A DNA stretch of 64,000 nt from Prevotella sp. (GCA_017458225.1 JAFTFX010000035.1:55123-119122), one strand, 5' to 3'. Shown: positions 33,596 to 42,328, numbered from the stretch's first letter. Notes: generated by a model not told the origin, from the letters alone. A program made the numbers and translations.

Positions 33596-35902
33596 TTACT
33601 TCACTATTACTTTTCTTCCACCAATGATGTAGAGACCCTTTGTGGCCTTCTCCACGCGCTGGCCGTTCAGGTTATACACCTGTTCGCTTCTGCCAGTAAG
33701 CTGGTTCATCAGCCCTCCGATGGCCGTTGTCTGTCCGTCGTCGTCAATCACAATGGTAAGACGGGCATCAGCATCATCGGCCACCTCCAGATAAGCCCGA
33801 TAGGCCTTGATGCTGGCACCGCTGCCGCCCTTGGCCACGCTGCCAGTGCTGGTCACACCATACTTGCCCTCCATGCCAGGAGCAGCAATCGGCTGGAAGG
33901 TACCCTTGAAGGTCACGTCGTCTGCCGTCTTGTTGATGTTCGAGTGGCCCCAGTTGTAGCTGCCGGCACTGACGTTCTGCAGGTAGACACCGTCGGGATG
34001 GCTTTCGGCATTGGGCGCGTAGACCAGAAACGGTGTGGTGGTGGCCATATAGGTGGTGCTTTCGAACTTCACTATGCCATTATCGTAGCTACTGAGGGCG
34101 TATGCCGTCCAGTCCTCGCCGAAGATGGTATTCATGTAAGCTGAAGAGCCACTGAGCGAGAACGGCATCACGATGGTGTTCCAGCCCTTCTGGGCGGTGT
34201 ACTTCACTTTGACAACGCTGCTAGTGCTGATGACGGGGTTCTCGTCGCCGTCCTCGTCGAACACGTAAGGAGTCTCTGTCACCTCTACGGCCACGGGGTC
34301 GGTCTCTAAAGTGCCTATGTTCTCGCCCGTCACCTTGATATACACATTACCGCTGAACTCCTCGGTGGGCGTGTAGCTCAGCGTCACGGTCACGTCGCGG
34401 TTGCCGCCGATGGCGATGTTCTCTTCCTCGGCCACCTTCTCGTCGCCAAAGTAGAGCGCTGCGCTGACGGTCTCAGCCGAGCCGCCCAACTCTTTCACAA
34501 CGACTGTGGCAGTATAGGTGCCGTGGGCCGTTCCCTTGGCAGGGATGGTGACCGCACCCAGACGAGTGTCGTGGATAGCGTCGGCAATGGTCCAGCCCGT
34601 CATGTTGTCTATGCCGGCCTGACTGGCGGTGAACTCCACCCAGTAGTAGCCTGTGGCCGGAGCCACGATTGAATAGGTGCCGTCAGCCGAATAGTTTACT
34701 TTGTCAGACCAGTTGACACGGTCGGTAGAGTATCTGGATGTCACGATGTTCGAGCTGTATTTGCCTACAATCTTCACGTCGAAGCCCAAAGCCTCGCCTT
34801 CCTCGGCATAGAGGCGCGGCGTGCGCAAAACGTCGTTTGACTGGTAGTTCGGGCTGGCATATCCGCTGAGCCCTAAAACATAGTTCAGCCAAGAACTGTT
34901 CTGGTTGTACCACGTCGAGGGAATGCCGTCGTCGAAGTCCTCCCACACGTTGATGTCGGCAGCGGTGGCCGTCACAGTGATGGCCTTTGCGTCTTCAGCA
35001 TCGTAGGAGGGTGTCACGGTGATGTTAGCCGTCTTTTCGCCTAAGTTCTCAGCGTTGTAGTTGAATGTCACGTCGAACGTCTTCGACTCACCCTCGCCGA
35101 TGTCCGTCAGCGACGTGGCCGACAGGGTGAAGTCGGTGGTGTTGTCGCTGGCGATGGTCACATCCATAGAGCCTGCACCGTTGTTCGTCACCGTCACCGT
35201 CTGCGTGTCGTTCGCTCGGAGAGAGCCAAAGGCGATGCTTGTAGTGGAGACAGAGAGCTTCGGTAAGGTCACGGCTGCAGCATTCTCGTAGGTAATGGTA
35301 ACCTTGGGCTGGAAGCCCTGTCTGCTGGGAGTGTCATTATAAGTTGCGCCCCAACTCATATAATTCGTGGCTGAATAGCCACTTAAACCCGTAAAATACA
35401 GATCTTTAGTAATTGAAGTGCCTGAAGTCCTGTTGAAACGAATTAACAGACTGTTGTCTCCACTATAAGTAAACGGCGTACTGAAAACAATGGTCATTCC
35501 ATCTGTTGAAGAAACCGTCACGCTACCGCTATATACCGTCGTTGTGCCTTCGCTGCCTAAAGCTTTGGCTCCAGTTGCGGGATAAGCAGTTTCTTCAACT
35601 TCTTTCAGACAAACATCGAAGGTTGCATCTAATTCGGCATCAGCTTTGGGGTAGAATTTCAGCGCAGTGATGTTTTTGTTGGCTATTCCGAGTTGTTCAG
35701 CTGTCAGGATAAACTCGCCGTAGTGGCCATCATTTCCTATTTTCTTTGCATTAAAAGGAATACCATAGCTTTGGCCTGTGGCATTTTCGTTAAGCGTCAC
35801 TTCGTCGGCCACTGCCATATTGCTGCCGCCAACAACAAGGGCAACCGCGAGAGTGACCTTTGCGAGCCACTCTGTGTTTAATCTTTTTACGTTTCTTTTC
35901 AT
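33596..35902 (-). CDS. T9SS-secreted beta-sandwich repeat protein
   Basis: This 768-residue protein has a signal peptide at about 10-32 (LAKVTLAVALVVGGSNMAVA). Residues about 40-205 form a beta domain also found in 36882-38840 (compare DLYFTGLSGYSATNYMSWG and QGFQPKVTITYEN). Residues about 210-315 are an ASPM/SPD-2/Hydin-like Ig fold (SIAFGSLRANDTQTVTVTNNG). Then comes a jelly-roll-type region beginning VWEDFDDGIPSTWY, a CARDB-like domain, and a T9SS tail (VYNLNGQRVEKATKGLYIIGGRKVIVK). No catalytic residues were recognised; adhesion or binding is likely. The stop codon is followed at once by a short acidic FGxR-W protein gene. Confidence 0.82.
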   Translation of the reverse strand: MKRNVKRLNTEWLAKVTLAVALVVGGSNMAVADEVTLNENATGQSYGIPFNAKKIGNDGHYGEFILTAEQLGIANKNITALKFYPKADAELDATFDVCLKEVEETAYPATGAKALGSEGTTTVYSGSVTVSSTDGMTIVFSTPFTYSGDNSLLIRFNRTSGTSITKDLYFTGLSGYSATNYMSWGATYNDTPSRQGFQPKVTITYENAAAVTLPKLSVSTTSIAFGSLRANDTQTVTVTNNGAGSMDVTIASDNTTDFTLSATSLTDIGEGESKTFDVTFNYNAENLGEKTANITVTPSYDAEDAKAITVTATAADINVWEDFDDGIPSTWYNQNSSWLNYVLGLSGYASPNYQSNDVLRTPRLYAEEGEALGFDVKIVGKYSSNIVTSRYSTDRVNWSDKVNYSADGTYSIVAPATGYYWVEFTASQAGIDNMTGWTIADAIHDTRLGAVTIPAKGTAHGTYTATVVVKELGGSAETVSAALYFGDEKVAEEENIAIGGNRDVTVTLSYTPTEEFSGNVYIKVTGENIGTLETDPVAVEVTETPYVFDEDGDENPVISTSSVVKVKYTAQKGWNTIVMPFSLSGSSAYMNTIFGEDWTAYALSSYDNGIVKFESTTYMATTTPFLVYAPNAESHPDGVYLQNVSAGSYNWGHSNINKTADDVTFKGTFQPIAAPGMEGKYGVTSTGSVAKGGSGASIKAYRAYLEVADDADARLTIVIDDDGQTTAIGGLMNQLTGRSEQVYNLNGQRVEKATKGLYIIGGRKVIVK

Positions 35903-35962
35903 GTTTTGTTACTCTGTTAAGTTATTTTCATTTTGTCTGTTTCTATCTGAGACATAATGGAA

Positions 35963-35993
35963 GCCGCCGCAGCACTTTCGGTGTCGCGGCGGC
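35963..35993 (-). terminator. GC-rich hairpin after the Bro-N gene
   Basis: GCCGCCGC (35963-35970) pairs with GCGGCGGC (35986-35993) around a 15-nt loop that can pair further. It lies 28 bp beyond the Bro-N stop codon. There is no T-run, so termination may be weak or factor-assisted. Confidence 0.5.
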
Positions 35994-36020
35994 GGATATT
36001 TCCTAATAGTGAGGGGATTG

Positions 36021-36506
36021 CTATTCGTCATCCCCAGGCAGCAGTTCCGTTGCTTGGGCCTGCTCAATGGGCTTGATGTAGTCAGCAGCTTTCTGCGAGG
36101 TGACAACCGACCGGCCGAGTGAATGTTCCAACTGCTGGCGGGCCACATGAGCCACCTGACCTCCCTCGTCGGCCAGCCACTGCTTCAGCGGCTCTGCCTT
36201 CTTCGAAGGAATACTCTGGATGATGCGCAGCAACTGCTCTGTGTCGGCCACGTCGGTCATGCGCATTTTGCCGTCGGCAGCTTGTAGTTTCAATTGCTTA
36301 CAATTTGTAAGCAGTTCATCTGCACCCTCCTGCTTAAGGCGTTTTTTAAGAACCGCCCAGTAGGTGCTTGCACCACGCGGTGTAGGCTGTTCGGTTAATA
36401 CTTGCACTACATCCACAATGGAAAAATAGTACTTTTGTTCTTGTTCATCCCACACGATGCGCACCTGCTTCTCGTCAAAGAGTTTAATGGCCAATTTCTG
36501 TGTCAT
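36021..36506 (-). CDS. Stand-alone Bro-N (phage antirepressor-type) domain protein
   Basis: This 161-residue protein has residues about 5-105 matching the BRO family N-terminal domain: IKLFDEKQVRIVWDEQEQKYYFSIVDVV (in part), then LKKRLKQEGADELLTNCKQLKLQAADGK and DVADTEQLLRIIQSIPS. In phages this DNA-binding domain belongs to antirepressors. Here the C-terminal antirepressor domain is replaced by a short tail (LGRSVVTSQKAADYI...LLPGDDE). No other phage genes are nearby, so it looks like a domesticated regulator. It lies between the two T9SS/short-protein modules and has its own promoter. Confidence 0.85.
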   Translation of the reverse strand: MTQKLAIKLFDEKQVRIVWDEQEQKYYFSIVDVVQVLTEQPTPRGASTYWAVLKKRLKQEGADELLTNCKQLKLQAADGKMRMTDVADTEQLLRIIQSIPSKKAEPLKQWLADEGGQVAHVARQQLEHSLGRSVVTSQKAADYIKPIEQAQATELLPGDDE

Positions 36507-36532
36507 ATCTTCGCTTGTTTTGTTTCACAAGA

Positions 36533-36564
36533 CAAAGATAGCACTTTCCCCTGAATTATCCAAG
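36533..36564 (-). promoter_or_regulatory. Promoter of the Bro-N gene
   Basis: CTTG (36561-36564), 20-bp spacer, then TATCTTTG (36533-36540), about 27 bp before the ATG at 36506. Confidence 0.6.
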
Positions 36565-36622
36565 GGAACAGGTGGGAAATATCCGTATGTCTCAGTATGT
36601 CAAAGAACGCGCTCTCAGGGAA

Positions 36623-36778
36623 TTAGTCCTCGTCGTCCCACGCACCGCTGGAACCACGGGCACCAAAGTCATCAGAGCTGTTGATTGACTGTGTACTGAG
36701 CGTGCCGGACACGGCAATCATGTTGACCGTCTCCATCTTTACGGCCATTGTCTCGGGGGATATATATCTTTTCTTCAT
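36623..36778 (-). CDS. Short acidic protein, FGxR-W family, member 2
   Basis: This gene encodes 51 residues, starting MKKRYISPET and ending FGARGSSGAWDDED. It has the same conserved N-terminal 24 positions and C-terminal FGxR-x5-W-acidic block as the 67-residue protein at 33371-33574, but a shorter linker. There is no signal peptide, cysteine or membrane helix. It lies 103 bp after the stop codon of the T9SS-secreted protein at 36882-38840; that gap holds a minisatellite. The matching order in both modules (secreted protein, then short protein) argues that it is a real gene despite its size. Function unknown. Confidence 0.78.
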   Translation of the reverse strand: MKKRYISPETMAVKMETVNMIAVSGTLSTQSINSSDDFGARGSSGAWDDED

Positions 36779-36810
36779 AGTTCTTGCTTTGTTTATTGCT
36801 TTGTTTATTA

Positions 36811-36880
36811 AATGTCTAAATGTCTAATAGTCCAATAGTATAAATGTCTAATAGTCCAATAGCCTAATAGTCTAATGGTC
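36811..36880. repeat. AT-rich minisatellite between a secreted-protein gene and its short partner
   Basis: TGTCTAATAGTCCAATAG occurs at 36821-36838 and 36845-36862 (24-bp period), flanked by partial copies of TCTAATAGTC. It begins directly after the stop codon of the 652-residue protein. Confidence 0.8.
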
Positions 36881-36881
36881 T

Positions 36882-38840
36882 TTACCTGACTATCAGTTTC
36901 TTTCCGTCAACGACGTAGACACCCTTTGTGGGGTTCGCCACGCGTCGCCCTTGCAGGTCGTAGTACTGTCTGCCATTCCTGTTCGTCTGCACGCCTACGC
37001 TACGGATGGCTGTCGTTTCGCTTTCGTCATCGCCAAACACGCAGACCAGCTGGCGAGCCTCGCCGCCTACATCAGCTACTTTCAGATAAGCCTTGTTTGT
37101 GGGGATGGCCACGCTATCAGGTTCGAAAGTACCAAACGTCAGCGTATTCTTCATAAGTCCATAGTAGGTATAGTTAGCATCGGCAGGGAACGTACCGCCA
37201 ACACTGTTCACCAGGAACTCATTGCCATCAGGAGCTGCACCCGATTCTGCTACTGGAATATCATAGGTCTCACCCGCTTCACCCTCCAGCAGCATACCTG
37301 TATTAGCCTGCACAGCCTGATTGATTTCTGTGAACTTCACCTTATCTCCATACACTGCTGCCTTGTAAGCTTTCAGGCCTGTAGGAAGGTTGGCAGCGGT
37401 CAGATCAAGAGGGCGAGGGCAGGCAAAGGTGGTATAGCCGTTGGTGCCGAGAGTGACGGGGACGGTGGGAGACGTTGTCGTGATTGTTATCTTGGGAACA
37501 TAGCTTTGTCCTGTAGTGTATGTATAAGAACCACTATTGTAATAAGCTGCGCAATAGTACTGCGAGGTTTCTGGAGTCTTGCTGTCAACATACCAAGAAG
37601 AACTTACGGATGTCGCTGAAGTGGATTTTTGTTGGAAACCAATTAGTAAGTTCTTATTATCGCTGCCTGAGTACAAGAACGGAGTTGAAAGGTTTAATAC
37701 TAACTTACTGTCACTGACTGACATATTTGTGTTTTCCATCACCTTTGAGCAATTCTCCCAATCTATGAATGTTGCACTATAAGTAAAGTATGAAGTGGTA
37801 GTTTCGGCAAGGTAAATGTCATAGGTAGCTGTTCCCCAGTCAATAGTTGAAGAATTTGCATAGAATGTCAATTGAGTTATATAATTACCCTTTATATCAC
37901 TCAATTCGCTATATGGAATTATTATCTGACTCTTTGTCAGATAGCTACTATTATTAGTGTAGTTTGGTACAGGGATATTAGCATTTGTGCTACTGGCACT
38001 TCCATTTAAAACAAGTTCGTTTTGTGGTTGAAACCTAACGACGTTACTCCAAGCACTATAATTCTCACTATAGTTTGAACGCACATATGCATAGTAGGTT
38101 ACACCTTCGATAAGACCCATCAGATTATATGGGTTTTCTTTTACACTGACTTTTGTTCCTTCAGTATCGGGATCGAAGTCTTTCTTAGTGGAATAGGCAA
38201 TCTGCCATGCTGATTCGTCATCGCCATTTGTCCATGAAAGTGTAGCTGAGGAAGCTGTTAAAGAACTGACGGCTAAACTCTTTGGGCGTTTGTAGGTTTC
38301 GGAAATTTCTATACTGACATCGTCTATAAAAAGGCGGTAGTCTGTTGCTGTAAACTGAATAGCTATATACTTAGTACCAGTAGTAAATGAATTTGAATAA
38401 AGATGCCAATCAGCATCTTTGGTAACAACTATTTCATCCCCAAAAGTAAAAGATCCAATCTCTGCATTAGTAGTTGAATAGCCGACCTTGAATTTCACTT
38501 TATCTGAACCATTATTACAAGTATAATAAAATGAAACATCAATTTCTGTTGTAGAGTTTTCCAGTTTTGGAGATATAAGATATTGAGGAGTATAAGAAGA
38601 ATTATAATAGAATCTAAAACAATACGAACCGCTATGAAATACCGTTCCATAATCTGCAGAAGAGGCTATTTTAGTCATGCTATATGAAGGCGAAGTCGTC
38701 CACCCCTCTGCAGCCAAATCATTATTCTCAAAGTCATAGCTATACGGCAGACTCTTCTGTCCCCATGCAGAATTGCCCCCCCCAATCAGCATGAGGGCGA
38801 CAATGAACAATTTTGTAATAATTTTTGTTTCCTGTTTCAT
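36882..38840 (-). CDS. T9SS-secreted protein with choice-of-anchor, fibronectin type III and beta domains
   Basis: This 652-residue protein has signal peptide MKQETKIITKLFIVALMLIGGGNSAWG. Residues about 30-185 are a jelly-roll-type domain (YSYDFENNDLAAEGWTT, ending RLFIDDVSIEI). Residues about 190-270 are a fibronectin type III domain (PKSLAVSSLTASSATLSWTN, YYAYVRSNYSENYSAWS). Residues about 275-465 resemble the first beta domain of the protein at 33596-35902. The T9SS tail reads YYDLQGRRVANPTKGVYVVDGKKLIVR. No catalytic motif was seen; it is probably a surface adhesin or binding protein. It heads the second secreted-protein/short-protein module. Base composition is clearly more AT-rich than its neighbours from about 37500 to 38700, suggesting a different origin. 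Confidence 0.82.
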   Translation of the reverse strand: MKQETKIITKLFIVALMLIGGGNSAWGQKSLPYSYDFENNDLAAEGWTTSPSYSMTKIASSADYGTVFHSGSYCFRFYYNSSYTPQYLISPKLENSTTEIDVSFYYTCNNGSDKVKFKVGYSTTNAEIGSFTFGDEIVVTKDADWHLYSNSFTTGTKYIAIQFTATDYRLFIDDVSIEISETYKRPKSLAVSSLTASSATLSWTNGDDESAWQIAYSTKKDFDPDTEGTKVSVKENPYNLMGLIEGVTYYAYVRSNYSENYSAWSNVVRFQPQNELVLNGSASSTNANIPVPNYTNNSSYLTKSQIIIPYSELSDIKGNYITQLTFYANSSTIDWGTATYDIYLAETTTSYFTYSATFIDWENCSKVMENTNMSVSDSKLVLNLSTPFLYSGSDNKNLLIGFQQKSTSATSVSSSWYVDSKTPETSQYYCAAYYNSGSYTYTTGQSYVPKITITTTSPTVPVTLGTNGYTTFACPRPLDLTAANLPTGLKAYKAAVYGDKVKFTEINQAVQANTGMLLEGEAGETYDIPVAESGAAPDGNEFLVNSVGGTFPADANYTYYGLMKNTLTFGTFEPDSVAIPTNKAYLKVADVGGEARQLVCVFGDDESETTAIRSVGVQTNRNGRQYYDLQGRRVANPTKGVYVVDGKKLIVR

Positions 38841-38892
38841 AAAACAATTCTTTTAATTTAAATTTAGTATTTTGTTGGTTATTTGAACATTT

Positions 38893-39007
38893 GCGTCAGT
38901 TCTTGGTGTCGTTAACGTCACTTTCTGCTGTAATCCGCGTCAAATCTCGGTGTGATTAATATCAAAACAGAGCGAGACTTGACGCAAAACAGAGCGAAAT
39001 ATGACGC
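38893..39007. repeat. Cluster of direct and inverted GCGTCA repeats
   Basis: GCGTCA occurs forward at 38893 and 38937, and as TGACGC at 38980-38985 and 39002-39007. The two inverted units are near-identical 23-bp copies (38963-38985, 38985-39007). The unit starting at 38937 is approximately their reverse complement, so the region can fold. It lies upstream of the 652-residue protein gene. Confidence 0.75.
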
Positions 39008-39068
39008 TGGTTTCAGCGAAACGAACGGCTTATTGCAACACTCGGTCTGTCACTGTTTTTTTGAGGGA

Positions 39069-39109
39069 GTGACAGCAGTGTAGGCAAATTACGCAAAAAG
39101 TTTTTTCAC
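39069..39109 (-). repeat. Dispersed repeat, copy B (3' of the import operon)
   Basis: A 41-nt element, 39 of 41 identical to 19548-19588, starting 8 bp after the last stop codon of the operon and in the same orientation. CTGTCACT (39047-39054) and AGTGACAG (39068-39075) form a perfect 8-bp hairpin at its end. Confidence 0.85.
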
Positions 39110-39117
39110 GTCGTCGC

Positions 39118-40041
39118 CTACTGCAAGTCCCTCATTTCAGACCAGCCGATCTCTGAGCGGTTCTCCGCGCCACCACCGCGATAGATGGTCTGCACACCCA
39201 CGCGCGACCAGCTTTTCAGTTCGTCTTTACCCTGATTCATGAACACCATATAGTTGTCTATGTCCCACTTGTCGGTGAAGCGGTAGGGTATCTCAGTCAT
39301 CGGCTCCGTCAGCTTTGTATAGAGGTCGGGCGTGAAGGTGATGGGCTGCACCTGACCGTTCTTCTCGTAGTAGATGACGTAGCTGAGCTTATCGCTCAAC
39401 AAGGCTCGGCCATCCGTATCGAAAAGCGGGATATTCATATTCACAACATACATGGTTCCGGTGTTGAACTTTGAGAAGTAGCACTGCGGCGTGGCCGGCG
39501 TGGCAGCACGCTCCTCGACAACGGGATTCAGCGTGATGTTGATGAAATGGTCCATCGGGGTCTGTCCACTGAGGGTATAGAAGCCCTCCTTGGAGGTGAA
39601 CACACCCGTAGTCCTGTCGATCTGGAAGGTGGCTCCCATGAAATTCACGGGCATGCCCGTCTCCATTATCTCCGAGGGTTTGTAAGAGCCCAGATAGGCC
39701 TCGGGCAGGATGAGCACATCGCCATCGATGGTGCCATAGACCAGCGAGTCGGGCAGGAAATCGCTCAAGCCGGCAACGCTGACAGTGGTTCCTTCGAAGG
39801 TGATGTCGGCATCTTTGAAGTAGACCACCTGGTCGCTGAAGTTGGTGAACATCATCACATAGCGATGAGTCCCCTTGGTAGGCACTACCGCTGTAGTGAC
39901 AGTGTCGCCTGGCACTACCGGTGTGGGAGTGGGTGTGGGATTGTCATCATCGTCGCTTCCGCACGAAACGGTGCCAAGACCGATCATTGCCATCATCAAG
40001 AGGGCGGAGCAACTCTTCCAAATAAAATTTTTCTTTTGCAT
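39118..40041 (-). CDS. Probable surface-exposed lipoprotein of the import operon
   Basis: This 307-residue protein has a lipoprotein signal with the lipid cysteine at 27 (MIGLGTVSC), followed by GSDDDDNPTPTPTPV. The acidic stretch after the cysteine fits the lipoprotein export signal of Bacteroidetes, so it should reach the outer face of the outer membrane. The rest is a predicted beta-rich domain of no recognised family (THRYVMMFTNFSDQVVYFKDADITFEG, in part). It is the last gene of the SusC/SusD operon, 34 bp after the DUF4302 gene. It may bind substrate or help the HExxH lipoprotein; this is inference. Confidence 0.75.
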   Translation of the reverse strand: MQKKNFIWKSCSALLMMAMIGLGTVSCGSDDDDNPTPTPTPVVPGDTVTTAVVPTKGTHRYVMMFTNFSDQVVYFKDADITFEGTTVSVAGLSDFLPDSLVYGTIDGDVLILPEAYLGSYKPSEIMETGMPVNFMGATFQIDRTTGVFTSKEGFYTLSGQTPMDHFINITLNPVVEERAATPATPQCYFSKFNTGTMYVVNMNIPLFDTDGRALLSDKLSYVIYYEKNGQVQPITFTPDLYTKLTEPMTEIPYRFTDKWDIDNYMVFMNQGKDELKSWSRVGVQTIYRGGGAENRSEIGWSEMRDLQ

Positions 40042-40075
40042 ATTGTTTCCTTTCTTTATATGGTTATTTTATGGT

Positions 40076-41365
40076 TTATCTGATTCTGAGCGTGAACCAC
40101 TTGGTGGCATCGTGCTCGCTGGTGAGGGTGACGCTGGTGGGCGACTCATCATTGTCGAAGACCAGCTGGTAGGGGCTGTGCTGACCAATGAAGTCTACCA
40201 GCGACTGACAGTAGACATGCTTGTCGAAATTGGTGGCAGGCTCAAGGGCGTGGATGCCGACCAGCTGACGTTGCTCGTCAACGAGGTCCATGCTAATGCC
40301 GTAGGCAAAATAAGCCGGATTGCCCTTGCCGTAGTTGTCGGCGGCACGCCAGCCAATGACCGTATGGAGGGCATCGCCCGAAAACAGGTTGCCGCCGATA
40401 TAGAAGTCCTGCAACACCTCGTAGCCCCAGTTGGGCTTCTTGACGCGCTGGGCACAGTCGCTCAGCAGATCGGCCAGTTCGCTGCACATCTCTGTGGGGC
40501 CGTCGGCTTCACTGTAGCCGAAGTACCACTGCGTCTGACCGCCGGCGAAGCTCTCGGCCACCGTGGGGGCAGGCAGCACCACGCGACCGTCGGGCGAGCG
40601 CAGCGCATTGGCACTGCTGTCGTAGGTGAGCCGGCTAATGTTCACGCCACCCAGCGTGACGGTACGATAGAAGCGCACACCGTCGGCAGTGTGGATATAG
40701 GGTACGGTGTCGCCCTTCGCCTGCTCAGTATATGAGAACTGGTTGTAGGCCATGGTGATGCTCTTGCTCACGCCGTCGACCAGGGCACGCTTGCGGATGA
40801 TGCTGCCCAGCACGGCATGGGTCTGCTGCACGCGCCTGACATAAGCAGCAGGGGCCTCAGCCAGCGGATACATCCTGAGCAGGTTGCCATGCTTCTTGCC
40901 ACGCAGCACCACCGAGTCGGCCGAAGCCGCAAGGAACGTGAACTCATAGTCGCTCTGGTAGCCCTTAGCACGACCAGCAGAGGGCTGCGACCAGTAGTGG
41001 AACAACGGATTATAGGTGTCGAAGGTGAGCAGCACGCCTGTCTCGCCCGTCACCTGATAATAAGAGGTAGTCTCGGTGCCCACAGGGTAGGTCTTCGCCG
41101 TCACGGGGTTGCTGACGGGCTGTTCGCAGCTCATCGTCACCAATCCGCCATGGAAACGGGCTGCATAGGCCACACCGCCCAGCGTGCCGTCAGAGGGATA
41201 GTAGTCGAGTGCCCAGCCCTGCTGCTGCGACTCAAGCAAGGCTGAGTAGCTGTTCTGGCTGAGCGCCACGCGGTTGGCTGCCGACTCGCCAAAGACATCC
41301 TCGGTATCGGGGGTGCAGGAAGCAAGGATGACTGCAAAGGCTGCTATTAATTTTCTTTTGTTCAT
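40076..41365 (-). CDS. DUF4302 lipoprotein
   Basis: This 429-residue protein has a lipoprotein signal (MNKRKLIAAFAVILASC, cysteine 17) followed by TPDTEDVFGESAANR. The family pattern is clear: LLESQQQGWALDYYPS, LLTFDTYNPLFHYWSQP and DYEFTFLAASADSVVLRGKKHGN (in part). DUF4302 proteins are encoded beside SusC/SusD pairs and the HExxH lipoprotein in many Bacteroidales, and their biochemical role is unknown. The C-terminal part ends in a basic strand (HDATKWFTLRIR). It follows the metallohydrolase gene by 28 bp. Confidence 0.88.
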   Translation of the reverse strand: MNKRKLIAAFAVILASCTPDTEDVFGESAANRVALSQNSYSALLESQQQGWALDYYPSDGTLGGVAYAARFHGGLVTMSCEQPVSNPVTAKTYPVGTETTSYYQVTGETGVLLTFDTYNPLFHYWSQPSAGRAKGYQSDYEFTFLAASADSVVLRGKKHGNLLRMYPLAEAPAAYVRRVQQTHAVLGSIIRKRALVDGVSKSITMAYNQFSYTEQAKGDTVPYIHTADGVRFYRTVTLGGVNISRLTYDSSANALRSPDGRVVLPAPTVAESFAGGQTQWYFGYSEADGPTEMCSELADLLSDCAQRVKKPNWGYEVLQDFYIGGNLFSGDALHTVIGWRAADNYGKGNPAYFAYGISMDLVDEQRQLVGIHALEPATNFDKHVYCQSLVDFIGQHSPYQLVFDNDESPTSVTLTSEHDATKWFTLRIR

Positions 41366-41393
41366 TCGTCTTTTTTTTCTTTTCGTTCATTCG

Positions 41394-42308
41394 TCATAAC
41401 GACAGATCATCCAGGTCAACGCTGCCGTCGAGCACCTCGTCCATGCGGCGATGGATGACCGTGCGCAGCTGGTCAATATCAATGTTCCATGCCGTCTGCA
41501 TATAGCTGCGTATCATGGCCAGCTTCTGACCGATAATGGCCGAGCCGTTGGTGCCGGCAGCATCGGCGGTCGTCATTTTCTGTGCCCATTCGGCTGGTGT
41601 GTAGATAAGGTAGAAGGCCAGCGTCTCGGCAAAGTCCTCGTTATACTCGCTCATGGCATAGAGCGAGATGAAGCCTTTCTGCAGGGCCTCGGTCTCGGTC
41701 TTGCCGGCAGCATACCAGTCGGCAGGGGCATAGCTGCCCTCAGAGATTTTCTGGAAGTCGGTATCGTAGTTCTTGTTCTGCGCCAAGATGTGGGTGAACT
41801 CATGGTGCATGGACTGGAAATAGGAGTTGTTCAGGAACGAACGGTTAATCTCCAGTTGGTTGATGCCGAAGAGGGTGATCTTCATGCCGCCCTCGGCCTG
41901 CCCCATCATGCCACGGTTGTCGCTCTCCATGGCCGGCGAGCCTACAAACTGAAGCAGTTTGGGAGCCAGCTGACGAGTGAAGTGGCGGCCAGCCACCTCG
42001 TCGTAGGCCTCGAGCCACGTGTGCAGCACAATGTGGGCCACCTTGACGGAGTTGGCCACATCGGCAGGAGCCAGCGTATAGGTGAAGTCGGTCTCGGCAT
42101 CTTCCAAACGGTACTTCAGCTGAATGTTGTAGGCCTGCACATAGTGACGGTCGAGCCACTTGTCGAAGGCGGTCTTCGGCCAAGTCGAGTCTTTGATGAC
42201 GCTGGTGGCACTGAGGTCGTCCTCGCTGCAGGAGGTGAAGGCGGCTGTTACGACAATGCCGCAACACACCATACTCCGCAACAGAACTTTATATAACAGT
42301 CTAATCAT
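41394..42308 (-). CDS. Substrate-import-associated zinc metallohydrolase lipoprotein
   Basis: This 304-residue protein starts MIRLLYKVLLRSMVCCGIVV. A TTG 24 bp upstream is possible but overlaps susD. The lipid cysteine is at 27 (AAFTSC), followed by SEDDLS, an acidic export-type signal. The zinc motif HEFTH lies at 169-173, and a downstream glutamate-rich helix (EYNEDFAETLAFY) may give the third ligand. It fits the LP_HExxH_w_tonB group, lipoproteins always next to SusC/SusD transporters. It probably trims a peptide or other ligand at the surface before import. The substrate is not known. Confidence 0.88.
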   Translation of the reverse strand: MIRLLYKVLLRSMVCCGIVVTAAFTSCSEDDLSATSVIKDSTWPKTAFDKWLDRHYVQAYNIQLKYRLEDAETDFTYTLAPADVANSVKVAHIVLHTWLEAYDEVAGRHFTRQLAPKLLQFVGSPAMESDNRGMMGQAEGGMKITLFGINQLEINRSFLNNSYFQSMHHEFTHILAQNKNYDTDFQKISEGSYAPADWYAAGKTETEALQKGFISLYAMSEYNEDFAETLAFYLIYTPAEWAQKMTTADAAGTNGSAIIGQKLAMIRSYMQTAWNIDIDQLRTVIHRRMDEVLDGSVDLDDLSL

Positions 42309-42328
42309 AATTTTCAATTTTTCTATTC

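Noticed and set aside
35909-36148. 79-codon frame overlapping the Bro-N gene
   Set aside because: Alternative frame of a recognisable Bro-N gene; contains the GC-rich hairpin.
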